Assembly (NCBI RefSeq): GCF_020740795.1 | Contig: NC_067289.1 | Location: 18,868,608-18,932,607 of the forward strand | Direction: 5' to 3' | DNA: 64,000 bases | Origin: Apus apus | Taxonomy: Eukaryota > Chordata > Aves > Apodiformes > Apodidae | In this document: positions 37,571-51,400 of the stretch, piece by piece | How positions within the stretch are numbered: position 1 is the stretch's first letter | Layout of the letters: every line of letters begins with the position of its first letter | The notes under the pieces: model-generated | The model's database searches: none | Told to the model about the DNA's origin: nothing | The model's input: only the letters and a program-made list of their open reading frames with translations | Position numbers and translations under genes: made by a program

Positions 37571-39080
37571 CTATCTTCTGGGCCTGACAGGGTCATGAAT
37601 CTTCCTCTTATGTGTAATGTACGTGTGAAACTTGGTATTTCTATGCAGTTTTGTAAGACAATGCTCTCTTGTCAAGCCATCTTAACATGGAAAGAACTGT
37701 TTCACCAAGAAAAAAGTTATGTTAGCAAAACTCACTTAAGGCCAAACAATATCCAAAAATAGGAAAAAAACCAAATCTGATCTCTAACACATTCCTGAGG
37801 AACTCACCTGAGCAGACTGAAGGTAGAAGGTACTGTCACTGGATAGGCCTGATCTACAGGAAAAGATTTTTTCCATTCTGTTTGAGAAACAAAAAGAAGG
37901 AAAATGCTATTTTTAGAATCAGGTTTTGAAATGCTTAAGTTAAAAACAAGATGAAAAGCAAAAGTATGTTTTACCCTCTTTTTCCTTGTTCTGATTCATT
38001 ATTGCCTGACACAATTCCTACAACAACTTACAGCAAAATATTGCAATTAGTTTAATCCTATAGGGATGTAAGCTACTTTGTGCATGCGTAAATAAAACTG
38101 CTTTATGCTATGCATTAATTTTCAGTCTCTTCCTCCAAAATGTTTAAAGTAATTCTGGTTATAATTAGCAACCTCTCAGAATATCATTATTTTATGACTG
38201 GCAATTTTGCAGTACAGCCTCCCTTCTTGTCCTGAGTTTTAAAAAGAAAAGTCATTTTGGCTAATAATTTCTATGATTTTATCTCCCTCTCCCCCACAAA
38301 ATTAAAAGCTTGAGTTAACACACGACGTCTTAAGGGGAAAGGAACATGTTTCCTTCTAGTGTTTTAGAAATGTACTATAACCTTGACCTACACAAATAAT
38401 CTCTAGAGGCAAAAGTGCAGTTTGGTTTCCCATACTAAGTCCTGGGCATTACTCCCAAATTCCTCAGAAGGCTGCTAATCATAGCATCAAAGAAAAGGTG
38501 ATTTTTAACAAGTTTTGTGCTTGGGGCTGTAGGATTTGCTCATCTAAAGCACAGTGCTGCTTTTCCTTTTGCATCTGCCTGCTTCCAGTCAGTGTAAGCA
38601 GGTCCTTAGTTACCTTTCAGCTGACTAGTGTCAATGATAATAACAATACATTTTTATTTTTAGAACACTCAAATCTAAAGGGAAGTTAGCACTGTACACG
38701 TATGCATGCACACACAAATGTAAGTAATATCTGAACATTTCCAAAGGGCAACAAGTCCTTTTGGAATAGTAATGAATAGAGAAATCATCTTGTGCCCTGC
38801 ATGAGATAGGTGCATTTCAAGATTTTCCTGTATAGGTTCCATGAAAATTGGCCCCTAAGCAAGGGTGTGAGTCATTGATGAATACAGCTCTAAGGCTTCA
38901 CGCTGTGCAGCAAGAGCTGTAAAAGGCATTAGAGGAACACAGGGGAGGAGGAGGAGAGAGAGAGGGGGTTAGGAGGTTATTAAATAAAACCTAGTAATGG
39001 TTTTACATGAACATTTTCTGAACAGTGTTTTGAAAACGTACATCCTAACCCACTGGGCACCATTCAGGCTGCTGGCTGCA

Positions 39081-39094
39081 GTGCCCTCTGTTGG
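39081..39094 (-). promoter_or_regulatory. CTCF-like motif
   Basis: The minus strand reads CCAACAGAGGGCAC, one mismatch from CCASYAGRKGGCRS. It lies about 3.2 kb upstream of the CCDC39 start. Confidence 0.5.
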
Positions 39095-40385
39095 CTGATG
39101 CTCAAAGGGGATGTGCAGACCCTTCACCACTGACATAAAATAAGCTTTTGTCTATACTTAAAGGGATGTGTTGTCACAGCTACCCTAGCAGACTCTTAGT
39201 GACGACTCAGGTGGTACTACTAAAATAAATTACCCTATGTTGGTGTGCCTTATAGTAATTTTTCAAATGAATACTGCAGCAAAAGGATGTTTTGTTCTCC
39301 TCTGCACCCATACCCACCACACAAAAGCCCATGCCTGCAGCCCTGTACCAGCAGAAGTCACAGCCTTCCCCAGCACAAAGATGCCAAAAGGATAGAACAG
39401 CCCCAAAGGGATCTATTGGTGATCTATTTAAACTTGCTTAAATTTCAGAGGTATTTAATTTTTGGCTTACATTTGTCTTTTTTTCCCCCTAAAACCATTG
39501 CATTAAAACTGTCACCAGTTTACATCATTCACTGGTTAGCAATAGACTATATGTAACTGATAACAGATCAGACTTGGATTATGAGCAATGTTGCTTTTTA
39601 TGCAACTGTGTTTCTCCTATCTACGTCAGAAGATCCAGGTTTTAATAAAGACATCAGTCAAATATTAGTCATTATCATGCCAGATTCTCCATCCTTCAAA
39701 CTCCTTATGTGTTCTGATCTCATACTCACTTGTGCAGTCCCCTCAATCTCTTCCCATTTTTGCTTCTTCCATTGTGTCAGCAGCCCTAGTGCACCCATCT
39801 GAAAAAGAAGACACAATGTGCCCCATTACATCCCATTATCAGACACCCTGTGACTTACAGAGAAAAGGTTCACATGTGAAATTTATTATAAACAGTGATT
39901 AAATGAGACTAACGGGCTGTATTGGTTTAGTTATAAATAATCCAATAACCCTTTTTTCAGTAGATAGCTTAGATGTATTTTCCTGTATTTTAGATCAAAA
40001 AAATATCACTTGCTAGAATGCAAATCACAATCTTCATTTTCACAGAGATAACCGTTTAAAGAGCATGGGCAGAAAAAAAAAGAAGCCAAACAAAAAAATA
40101 AAATATTTTTAACAGGCACAAGAGGAGCTATAAAGGCCAGAAACAATGGTCATACATTTGTGTCATTTGAACAAATAGGCACAGTGGTCTACATAATTGA
40201 AAATTCAATCCAAAGAGAATGCTAATAGAGGAAAATAGTTTGTCATGTTACAATTACTTTTGTTTCTTTAACTGCTTTAAAAATAACACAGATTTTTAGA
40301 AAAGTCCCTTCTGTGTATATATATATATTTAAGAATAGGAATTACATATTCCTCTTTAACTGAGGAGCTGATAACTGCTGTTGTT

Positions 40386-40440
40386 AAAAAAAAACCACAC
40401 ATGAAAAAACACAACACACATGAAAAAAAACCAACCACAC
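40386..40440. repeat. A/C-rich imperfect minisatellite, three units of about 18-19 bp
   Basis: Three successive variants of an A-run followed by ccacacatg-like sequence. Low complexity, no coding value. Confidence 0.65.
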
Positions 40441-40467
40441 AAAACCCCTTTGGAATACACAGACATG

Positions 40468-40483
40468 CAGCACCATCTGCTGG
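40468..40483 (-). promoter_or_regulatory. CTCF-like motif
   Basis: The minus strand reads CCAGCAGATGGTGCTG, one mismatch from the 14-base CTCF consensus. It lies about 1.8 kb upstream of the CCDC39 start and shares orientation with the 39081 motif. Confidence 0.5.
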
Positions 40484-42226
40484 ATTAGCACCTCTGACAG
40501 ACATTTATGCACTTGCAGAGTATTTTAACACAAGCAGAAGAGGGGAAAAGCCATACAAACAACAGTGAATCATGGAGATGTGTTTAGTCAGGGTCAGGCA
40601 AGAGTAGTCCAGGGATGCGGAATTTCCATGAAAATTGTGAAATAATGCTCTTTACCCATGTAATACTTTATACTTTTCAGGCATTATGTAGAAATACTGT
40701 AGTCATGAACAGACCACTTATGATTACGAAAATTCTGAAGCTGGGTGTGTGTTTCAAGTAACTGCATCAAGAATGATTTACTTTAGGTTCTTGCTTGTAT
40801 GCATTATGGCACATGATTATAGTAACTATTTTTTCACAGGATCACCATCTTGCTTTCATGGCTAGGACTGTTCACCTAGTAACAAACAACTATGGAATAA
40901 TTTGCTGTCTTCTTCTCTGGCACTATGTAGGCTCGTGTGTTTAACCCACAAGTTCTGCTTGGGTAACACCAGATTGTCAGGAGCTCATTGCTGCAATGCC
41001 CCATTGCATTCCAGATACTAATTTAAAAACCCTGCAAGGTGAGCTGCATTGATTTTTCACACTGAGCAAAAGGATGTTCTCATTTTGGGTAGGGAAGGAA
41101 GAGGCCCCTGATATTTACGCAGTGTTGTGCCATTGTAGTCTCTGCTGTCTTCCTAGCAGCTTGTAGTGTCTTTGGAATTCAACCTTTTAACTCAGTCAGG
41201 TCACCTAGCTGCACTCTGCAGTACCTCACCCTTGGCACGCTCCCCTCCAGCGGGTCAAAAAGCTCACTACTTAGCAGGCAGCCCTTTCACCTGCCACCTC
41301 CCAGCCAGCTGGAGCTTCTGCCCTGTTCTCACACCAATGCGTCACCTCTGCCCTGATCCCTTTTGTGCTTATCCCCAGTTCTGATACAGTGCTGAGAGCT
41401 CCTGGTCCTAAGAATTCATTTTGAAAAGCCAGCTGTCTACACACGCCGATCTTCTACAAGTCTCCTTCCTCCACATGTACTAGAATCAGGAACACAGATA
41501 TCTCAAGAAACTTGATTTTTCTGCCTATAGAGGTTTCCTTTTTTCTTAATGACCATCTAGCTCAGCTATCTTTTATCCTCCTGCAGATGCCCATCTTTGT
41601 CTTGCCCACACTGGTAACGTAGGTCAAGGCATTCCACATTGCTCTGGAAGATACTCATCGTACTCTGCACGTCATTCTCAGCACCAGATGGACACCATCA
41701 CTGAGCTGCAGACTGTAAAAGCTCATTGCAAGGACATCAAAACAGGGTTTTGGCCATCACAACTTCACACATCCCAGAGGGCGAACAGGAAGGCTGTAGC
41801 ACGAGTGTTTATGGCCACCTGGATGCAATCTCTGGCTCAGGAAACCCACCTGTTGGGTGGCTGGGAGGTAACACCAGAAACCTGTTCAGAAACGGGACAC
41901 GAACCGCGTACCCTCCGAGAAATCTACTGGGTGTTCTCAGCGGCCGGGGAGCTGCCCGTCCTGCCCTGACCAGGCCGCAGCCCGGCGGGAGGCCGTGGCG
42001 CGGGGCCCCGAGGTGCCGCCAGCGCCCTGCCCGCCGGAGCGGGGGACGGGCCCGCGGGCAGGAACCCCCGCGCGGGCGGTGCCGCAAGGCGGGCACCAGC
42101 GCCCGGCCCCGCACGCCCCAGCTCCGCGCCCCGCACCGCCCCTGCCGGGCTCCGCGCGCCTGAGCCGCCAACGGCCGCCGCGGGGCGGGGCGGGGCGGGG
42201 GCGGCTCCCGCCGCGGCTCCGTGCCC

Positions 42227-42253
42227 GGTTGCCCGGGAGCCGCCGTTGCTAAC
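42227..42253 (+). promoter_or_regulatory. Candidate degenerate RFX (X-box-like) half-site pair
   Basis: Two RFX-type half sites lie 54-80 bp upstream of the CCDC39 start: GTTGCC at 42228-42233 and GTTGCTAAC at 42245-42253, each an inverse of RGYAAC. RFX2/RFX3 with FOXJ1 are known activators of motile-cilium genes, so the position is sensible. No full two-half-site X-box with 0-3 bp spacing is present, so this is a tentative call. Confidence 0.4.
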
Positions 42254-42306
42254 GAGCCCGGAGCCGCCGGGGCCGGCCGGGCCGAGCTCTCCCTGTGGCT
42301 GCCGCC

Positions 42307-42417
42307 ATGGAGAGCGTGGGCAGGGGCTCCATCGCCTCCGTGCTGGCCGAGCTCCACTGGGACGATGGCTTCGCCGTCCCCGTGGCCAACGCGGAGAACA
42401 AGGCGCTGGAGGAGGAA
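42307..42417 (+). CDS. CCDC39: CCDC39 coding exon 1 (residues 1-37)
   Basis: Encodes [18 protein letters not shown] onward, ending ALEEE before the donor gaa|gtgagc, phase 0. The [20 protein letters not shown] block matches the human N terminus. The exon is very GC-rich because it lies inside the CpG island, unlike the AT-rich later exons. The first seven or so residues are extra relative to human MSSEF. Confidence 0.95.
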
Positions 42418-45400
42418 GTGAGCGAGGGGCTGCGCCGGAGGGAGAGGCTCCCGCCCGCCGCCCCGGGGGCTGGGCCGAGAGGGAGGAAAACCCCTCGAGT
42501 TCTGTGGAGGGAAACGGGGAGCGGGGCCCTCGCCTTAAGGCGTGGGATCGCGGGCCTGCGGGGGCTGCGCGGAGCCGGAGCTGCAGCTGCAGCTGCCCCA
42601 GCAGCGCCCGGGGCCGCGGGGATCCCCGCCGCGCTGCGCGGCTGCGCTGGGCAGCAGCGCTTACCCGCAGCTCTTACCCGCAGCTCTTACCCGCAGCTGG
42701 GCTGCTGCCGTTGCCCTGTCTTCTGAAATCTCTCATTCCACGACTTTGGAGAAACGTAGTGCGTACTTCTTACACTTTTGGATCAGTAATTGCACTGTGA
42801 CTATCTTTTTAAGTAGTTTCAGGTCACAAGCACTCAAGTAAAAGCAGTTAATTGAGAATTCTAACTTTTAAATAGCTGCAGAAGATGCAAAAAGAAAAAG
42901 CAGACATGCAGAATGAGTTGACTGACTGTGAAGAGCAAATAGAAGCAATGACATCTCATTTGAAAAACGTCAGACAAGAGATAAGCTTCTTTCAGGTAAA
43001 TCACTACCTGTGGCAGATCCATTTTGTCAGACAGACTTGGAACCTGAGTATCTTTCTGTGGCTGCTATCCCTATATATTCTTTCAGCATAATTTGTCAGG
43101 CCATTATTCCAGGACTTCCACAGGAAACAACAGTTACACTATTTGATGTTCATTAGAAAGACCTTTAAAATTAAAGGGCTGGACCTAGAAGAAAGCCAAG
43201 AGGATAAATTTTAGAATTCTTCTTGAATGGGGACTTTTGAAGATGCTAAGAAAAAGCTGGTCAAGGAAAATAAAACATCAGTGTAGGTGAAAAACAAATG
43301 TACAGTCTTTGTAATGGTCAAGAGTTAGCTGTAGAGTGCTAATGAAGAGTTAATTCTTGGATGTGAAAAATGAACTGAGATGGTTAAGGTGTAAGTCTTT
43401 GCTTGCACTCCAAGTTAACTGGCCAAAATGGGTGGTTTACATTTCCAAAGAGTCTCAAGGCAATGCTGCACACCTTTCAGGTAAAATATCCTAGGTGAAA
43501 ATGCCTGAAGAAATTTCCCTGCAGCTGAACAACTTATTAGTTCTTTGTGTGCTACAGTTGAGTTTTAATCTGCATATAAAGAGATGGCACACAATAGTCT
43601 CTGTTTAAGTGAAGCTTCTAGTTAGTAATGGATTTGTATTTTACAAGGAAGAAAACCCTTGTTGAGCCACTTTTATCAGAGAGACAACAGAGAGATAATG
43701 CTGTAGGCCAGGCTGTGTGATGTTCTGTCTCTTCACAAAACAATTCCATTTTTTTCTTTTGCTGTGCTTCCCGAGTCTGATGTAAAGCTGCTGGTGATGA
43801 AGAGATTAATATTTTGATTTTGAAAGATTAAGATTCTGAATCTTAGGTGAAATATCTTTGAATTTAGCTTTTAGGGCTATAAACAGTTGACCTGTGGATA
43901 TCTGATAACAAGACAATGGGTGAGAGTGTTTGTGTATCTATATATATTGTAACACATGTATTTGAGATACTAAAATCCAAACAATAACGTTGTTCTGAAA
44001 GTTCTTATATTTACATGACAAAATCCTCTCATCTCTGACTTGGGATTTGGTTGTATGTAAAAAAAAAGGGGGTTTTGTTGGTGTATACCTCTTGTTTATT
44101 GTATAATGCTGAACTGTATTATTCTCTAGTCTCTTTACAAAGCCAAAGAGAATGAAATTGAAACTGAACAACACTTAAAAGCCCTTGCTGAGAGAGAACA
44201 TGGACGTCTCAAAAGTGAGATTAAACGACTAGAAGATGAAATCGTTTCCTTAAGAGAAAAGAAAACCAGTCAAGAAGTAAGGTTTAAAGTTTTTTAAGAG
44301 AACACCCATATTGCAGTTAGATTTTATGATTTGTCCTCACTTGCACGAACAGAAATAATAATAAAAGTCAAGAATAGTTAATTATATTGAATAATACAGC
44401 TAGCTATACTGAATCTCACAAACTATAATAAATGACCTGGAGGTGCTTTTCCCTGTGTAGGTAAATTGAGTGACACTGAGAATCTCCTTGCATAGACTGG
44501 TCAAGACTTAGCACATAATAACTAGATATTGAAAGGCTGCCATTCTTAATGCTCTTAATGCCAGACACACCCACACATCCATATCACCATCTTGTTAATC
44601 CTCACAGGTATTTTCGTTATGGTTTAAAAATTAAACTGTTGGTGAAAGATCTTCTCCTTCTTCACATAAAAGAAACTTGGTGCATGATTTCGTGGTAAAA
44701 AATTTGCTTTGCATTAAAGAAAGTAATGTTATCTAATGCAGGTGTTTTTCTGCTTAATGGAACTGTCTCTTTTTCTTACTGCAAATAATTTAAATTCTGT
44801 TCACTTTTTTATTATTATTTGCTGTCTTCTCTTAAGTCCGTTCATAATCTCCAGTCTCTCAGAATGAGTAGCATGATGAAGAGATCCCTGCGATTCACCT
44901 GGATCCATTTGTGTCAGGAAGACACTTCAGTCATGTGGGGCCATTTGTAAATTGATATGCAGGAGAAGGATCTAAGAACAGGGTCTTAGTGTTTGGGGGA
45001 AAAAACTTTACCCTAAGATGCCTCACATCAGTTGATGATGTGGAATAAATATCCCACCTATAGGTATATCTCGCCAGAAGCTGACTTTTCTGTTGCACAT
45101 TATTTGCATTTTAAGTATGTGATAAATTTATGTCTTGTTTCTTCCTTAAGACCAGGATGGGTATTGGCAGTCCTCAAATATAATACACAATTAACAAAAG
45201 GAAAACTAGCAGTTCTGTTGAGAACAAGATGTTTGTGAACTTATTACAGTAGCTTGACCTGGTTGTTTCAATTACTATTCAAATAAAATATTAGACATTT
45301 AATATTAACCCTTTAATTTATCTCTGATTTTATTAGAATACTGTAAAAGAATCCACGAAGAAATTGGAAAACTTAAAAGAACAGATGAACTGTGATGAGC

Positions 45401-48400
45401 AAGTTCTGGAGAGCTGGATAAAGGAAATGAATTCTAAAGACAATGATACTATGGCAATCCAGAAGTACACACGACAAGATGAAGGGAAACTAAGAGTAAG
45501 CAGACATTGCAGCAGGTTTCAGAAACAAATCAGAGAACAATTTTAGCATTTGAAGACTTTGTTATCAAATCAAGTAAGATAGAGAAATATGTTGTACAAC
45601 AGCACTTTTAACCCGGTTTCTGCTGAGCACAACAATGCAATTCCATAGGAGGTTAATTTTAAAGGTCAGAGGTAACAGGTTATATAAAAGGTAAACAGCA
45701 TAATTGAAGACATGGATTTGTTCATCTGGGTAAAATCCAAGTTGGAGCTTTTCTGAGAAAGTGCTCAAATAGGTAATAAAGTCTAGAAGACAGTGCCACT
45801 GACTTAAGAGAGGAGTTTGTTCAAAAAACTCCTGCCAAAGGTGGACAAAGAATGTAGATTGTCCCACTAGAACTGAATTTGTTAATATTACTGAGAACAA
45901 AGTATGGCTATTTCAGTAAAGCTGCCTGGAATAATGACATATGGTATAAACAGACACTCCAGTCACAAGTTTAGCCTCTATAAGGGTTAGTTTTCTAGTA
46001 TCATAATTTAGAGGTAAGTATCCCTATTAATATTTGTTTGAGCTTTTAAATACAGGGAGGAGAAGATTGAATTTTTTACTCGTTAACTACTTAGCCCCAA
46101 AACTGTAGCTTACACAGCCAGTCTTCCTGACATCCTTTATGTCAGCAAGTCACACAGCATAGTAGGAATAGTAAAGTGAAAAGCTGGTGCTGAGGACACC
46201 ATGTACACATTTATACATGGTGGAGGGCTACTCTGGCCTAGCTCCAGTCTGTCCCAAGGGATGACAAAGAGCTAAAGGCCTCTTGTATGACCACAAATTT
46301 GGGAAGCTACAATCTCAAGGGTTTTGTTCTCTAAAACACAGTAAAATAGATGTCTCTGTATTTTCACCCCTAATTACAGCAGAGCTGTAAGAATTTATAA
46401 GACGTTACAGATTTATTTTCAAATGAATTATATTTTTGCATCCTATCATTTTAGGCATTAACCCTTCAAGTTGAAAAGTTGACCACGCAAGCAAACCAGA
46501 AGCGCAGAGCTCTTGATAGGGAGCTCACAGAAACCATAACAGCTCAGGTTTGTGCTTAAGCTTCTAGAGATCTTGTTCTCTATGAAATGTTTAAAAACAG
46601 AATCATGGGAGTGCTGTCTGTTAAACAGATGGAGCTTGACAGGACAGCTGAAGATCTCCGCCAAGCTCATCAGGAAAGGCAAGAAGTCATCAGGCAGTGG
46701 GAGAACACAATACAGCAGATGCAAAAAAGAGATCAACAGATTGATCACTGTGCTTTGGTAAAACTGCTATAACTGATCCATAGTTCAGCCTCCTTTTCCA
46801 TCTATAATATTGATAGGAATTTTGGCCATTGTATGTAGAATGATTGGGTCTTTTCTATGTTCAGGCTTCTGTTTCTGTTTACCTCTGTATTTTATTAAGG
46901 TGTTTCGAAGTTCAGATACTACTGAAATAGTGATTTTGAAAGCAGTATCTCAGTGTAAATAATGGTGCTCTGCTTGATACTACACAAGGTTTAATTCTCA
47001 GTCTCAAGGTAAAATGCAAAGCAGACCAGTTTCAGTATTTTCTGTGATCTAAGAAGGAACAATATAGCGTGTTATTTCTTAAGAGTGTAAGGACAGTTAA
47101 CTGCAGAGAGGGAATTCTGTGTCTGGGATGCAACAGAAAAAAAAGAAAATGGAGCATTTATTATAGAAGGAATTAACATTGCTACTTCTATGAACAAATG
47201 CATGCCTGGCGTTTATGTCAGAATTATGATAAATAATCAAGGTGAAAATTGGTCCTTAAGTACATTCTTGAGAGAAGGAACAGTCCTCTTCTAATCTCAG
47301 AAATATCCTGTTGGGTGTTATGAGTTAGTATTCATTTCTAAAAGAGAGAAACTTTGGTTTTGACAGTGTCTTATGCAAAGATGCTGCAATGGCAAGAGGT
47401 ACAAATAGAGTATATTTTACCATGGCTTTGTCAGAAGAAGGGTGAACTCCTCAGAAGGTTCTGCAGGGCAACAGAGCAGATACACCAGAAAAAGCCTGAA
47501 GGATCAGTGTAGAGAAAAATTTTAAACAATGTTTTTTTTTTGAAGGGGAGGAAAGATCATTATTATATGTACAGAAAAGCTCTACCTAAATCCTTAGCTC
47601 TGCTCGTATTTTCCTGCTGAAAGAATATCAGGTTTGTTATGTTGCCCATATGGGTGTTAGGTCTATGTATTTTGCAAGGATACAATCCAAAACAATTGCA
47701 GTATTTGGTGTTGTGATGTATTAGTATAAGTCAAGAATAAGATAAGAATGATGTGGTAACAGCTATCTCTCACACCAAGAGGAGCAATCTTAACAGCAAT
47801 CTATTTTCTGGTTCTACCCTTTATTAATCTAACCCATCTTAACTAATGCAAGCAAATCTAAAATGTTTTCATCCTGATAGCTCATAGCAGAGATAAAACA
47901 GGAGATCAGGAATAAAGAAATTGTGCTGAAAGAGAAGACTTCCTTTTTGGTAAATGAAACTCTTAATAATCTGGAATATGAAAAGAAAATTTCTTTGGCT
48001 GAGCGGGAAGCTGCCCGGCTCCGAAATGAGTATCAGAAACAGGATTCTTACAGAGTTCAGCTGCAGGATGAGGTAAGGATGACCAAACAGTTCAGAAAAT
48101 CAGACTGAAAATAACTTTTAACCCTAACACTCGACTAGATGGAGGAAATACAGGAATAGCATTTGGTTTTCTCTGGTTTTATGCTGGATTCTTAATAGTT
48201 CGACACTATTTCTGCTCTTCTTGGTCTACTGATGATTATTTGGATCTGAACTCTCAACTTAATCCTTTCATTGATAGTGCTGAAAATACTTGTATTCTCT
48301 GTTGTGTTGGTATAAAATGGCTTAATTTTCTCTTAAATGATGAAACACTATTATGTGTTTCAGGAGGCATGTCTTGCCTTCAGCATATGTAGACTACAGT

Positions 48401-51400
48401 ACTGTATAAGATGAGCTAAATCTCCTCCAGATTCCAAACAATTCCTATCCTGTGCTCTCCGAAGTGAGTGTTGATGGTCTTGTATTATTGGTTAAAATTC
48501 TTGAAAAAATGCCAAACATTTTCACAGGGCTTTCTAATCAAGGGGCAGTAGGATAGGGCTGCCCTGAGAACAGGCCATCCTTGAAGCTGTCAGTGTGTAC
48601 TATGTTATTTATATTTAATCTGCACTTAAAGCTGAGTAAGTTTTCTCAAGAAAATGGTAACACTGGCCTAGTCAGCAAGCTGGGTGAAATTTAAAAAACC
48701 TGCATCTGCTGTTGCCTTAAGTTTGAATAGCTTTTCTGTAACAGGGGGTTTGTAAATTGATACCCTAATTAAACTCTAGGTAGCTCAAACAAGGAGTAGG
48801 CTAGTAGATTACCCTATAATTCAGGCAAACTTGAGTTCACAGAATTGGTAGGTTTTAATCTCCAAGGTGTGAGATTATTGCTTGGTGTTTTTCACAATTA
48901 ATACTACCTAAGGTGACAATGAGAACAGTCTCCCATTATTAGGTGTTAGAACACCTGTGCCATGCAAGTGAGAAACAAGGAAGGAAGCTGACTGACTGTT
49001 CAGCTGACAACTTGTGACCTCCCAGTTGCTCATTCGGGTACAGAGAGAGACCTGCTATAGATCCTTCATAAGGTTTCTTCATCTGTGAAAGTGAAGACAA
49101 TCCCATTATTTAGTGATACTGTGAAGACTAACAAACTACTGATTGTCAAGTATTCCTATCCTGTTTAATGAGCGTATGCTGGCATGTCTTTTTTACCAAA
49201 TTAAACATCTGTGTATTTTTGTCACAGAGTTCCCTTATCTTAATCAAACTCATTTTATGTACCCAACAAAGTTTGAGTTAGCAGTATTTAGTAGATACAG
49301 AAGAGTTCCATGCTTACAAAGAACCTCACCAAAGTCAGCTGTGTGCTATAAAACCTTGGTTCCACTTACACAGATGCTGTTGGGCAAGAGCTGCAGCCTG
49401 CAGCACCTTCATCATTCAGTCTGGATTTTAAATTATGAAATATTTTTTCCCCAGTTTTCAGATTATGTAAATTAGATTTACACCACCTCATAATTTGCAA
49501 CACTTCTCATTTGGAAAGCACTGAATATTTTCCAATAAATAGGTCCCTTCTAATTTTAAATATCTTAACATACCACAGTAAATAAGAACTTGATTGCTCC
49601 ATGTTGTAATTTATTAGCTGGATGCTTTGAAATCCACCATGGACAGAACTACTTCTGAACTAGAGGCTTCGAGAACACAAGTAACAAATCTGAAGAAAGA
49701 AATTCAGAAAAAACAAACCAGGTAAGAAGCAGACGTTTAAAAATATCATTTGTAAGGATTAGTAATGTAATCAGACCCTTGAGCTAGTAAAGAATCTTAA
49801 ATGATGATGATTAAAGCCTCTAACTTTCTGGTTACTTCATGTCCTGAACCTGAGCACAGTTTCTGGCTCAGGGCAATTTAGGAAATGTTCCCATTAATCC
49901 CTGTTCTTAAAAGGCACCAAAAAATCAGTTAGGGCCTTGTTTATCATTGGGTAAGGGTTGGCCTGCTTTATTAGGCAGCTGCTCAGTTAAGGTATGCTGC
50001 TTGGTTTTGGCAGTGTTGTGTATGCAACATACATTTAATTTGTTACATTCTGTAATTTTGTTTAGATTAAGCTTTCTTAAAGAAACAAATGCAAGTCTTG
50101 CCAATAAACTGAAGCTTGTGACTGAGGAGACACTCAGTGCAGAAGACAAAGCTTTGAGGATGGAAGAAATAGTAATGGAAAGACAAAAAATTGTGAAGGT
50201 AAAATGTTTTTCGTGGTTTCTGCAAATGAGGATTCATTTGAATTTGCAAGCTCTGTCTAGAAGAAACATTTATGGCTTGAAATGGAATGTCATTATTAAT
50301 ATGACATGTAGCTGTTTCATCAACAGTGAACAAAGGTGCAAGTGCGTATGTCAGTTATCTGTGCTGGGAAAACTGTGGATGAAAATAAGTGGTCCTAGTA
50401 ACTCAGAAGATGGTGTCCCTACATATTAACATAGGAAGCTGGAACTGTCATTGTACAGACCGGACACAAACCCAGTATTCTGACTGGATCCGTGCTCTGA
50501 GCAGGGCCTTTACCTCTGGCATCCACTAAAAGCTACTGACAGCTTTTTGGCTAGATGGAAGTAACAGTTATGTACTAGAACATTGCACAGTCATGTTTTG
50601 CTTCTGTTCTGTAACAACAGTGAAAAATTTGAAAATCTTGCATATTGCTTAGCTGTTTTGGAGCTGATGTTTCCAAACATTCCATGCTATGACCATGCTA
50701 AATGAGCAGGAAATAGTGTGCTGAATGGCCTGAGGTTGGGAAGGTGTTTGGTGATTTGGGTGGGGGTGTGGAAGGAGGGAAGGAAAGAATAGTTTGTCTT
50801 CTGTGTTAGGGTTATAAAAAGAAAATAATCTCAATTTTGTTTGTTTTCTGTACATTTCAGGTTACTTGAAATGTTCAGCATTGTCTTACTGTAACAGACC
50901 ATACTTATACCTTATTTCCTGCACCGATTTGGGTGCTCATGGCAGGTCACCCCTGAGAATAAGGAAGAGATTTTAAAATGTGCCATTGATTTTTCAAACA
51001 AAATTATTCCAATTTACATAAACACACATATGAACATACATGTGCATACACACAGAGTTACAAGTCTTAATGAGCCATTGAAAAGCTTTGTATTCTATTT
51101 CTCCAAATATTTACATATACTAAAAGCAATGAGGAGGGGGTTGGGTTTTTTTTTAAAAGGACGACAGGAATTTAGTTTTCTGAAAGGCTGAAAAGAGTTG
51201 TGTTCCCACAGTGGGGAAAAAAAACAAAGTCATGTGATAGCAGGGTAGGATCCAAGTTTAAAAAGAAATGAAATTATATTCTCTTTAAGTCAAAGAAAAA
51301 AAGAGAAAAAAATGCACATTCTTTTCCATTTAAAGACTTTTCTTGCCAATAATTTTGATGACCTATGAGATTCTGTGTTCATATTAATGGATATAGTATT

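Larger units (their letters stand above)
37571..41929. other. CCDC39 upstream intergenic DNA
   Basis: No gene was seen. It holds a purine-rich GGA/GA tract at about 38941-38973, CTCF-like motifs at 39081 and 40468, and an A/C-rich minisatellite at 40386-40440. The last kilobase or so rises in GC toward the CpG island. Confidence 0.6.
41930..42720 (+). promoter_or_regulatory. CCDC39: CpG-island promoter of CCDC39
   Basis: An abrupt change from AT-rich DNA to dense CG dinucleotides surrounds the first coding exon. Overlapping GC boxes (ggggcgggg, gggggcgg) lie at about 42180-42203, roughly 110 bp upstream of the ATG, and no TATA box is evident. This is the only CpG island in the window. The transcription start cannot be fixed from sequence alone; it probably falls between the GC boxes and the ATG. 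Bidirectional transcription is possible but unproven. Confidence 0.85.

Noticed and set aside
41726-42252. Plus-strand frames upstream of CCDC39 in the CpG island
   Set aside because: GC-driven open frames without recognisable protein sequence; they join no CCDC39 exon.
41809-42357. 182-codon minus-strand Pro/Arg/Gly-rich frame
   Set aside because: It lies across the CpG island, where stop codons are rare on all strands. The residues are compositional (Pro, Arg, Ala, Gly), and the frame is antisense to CCDC39 exon 1.
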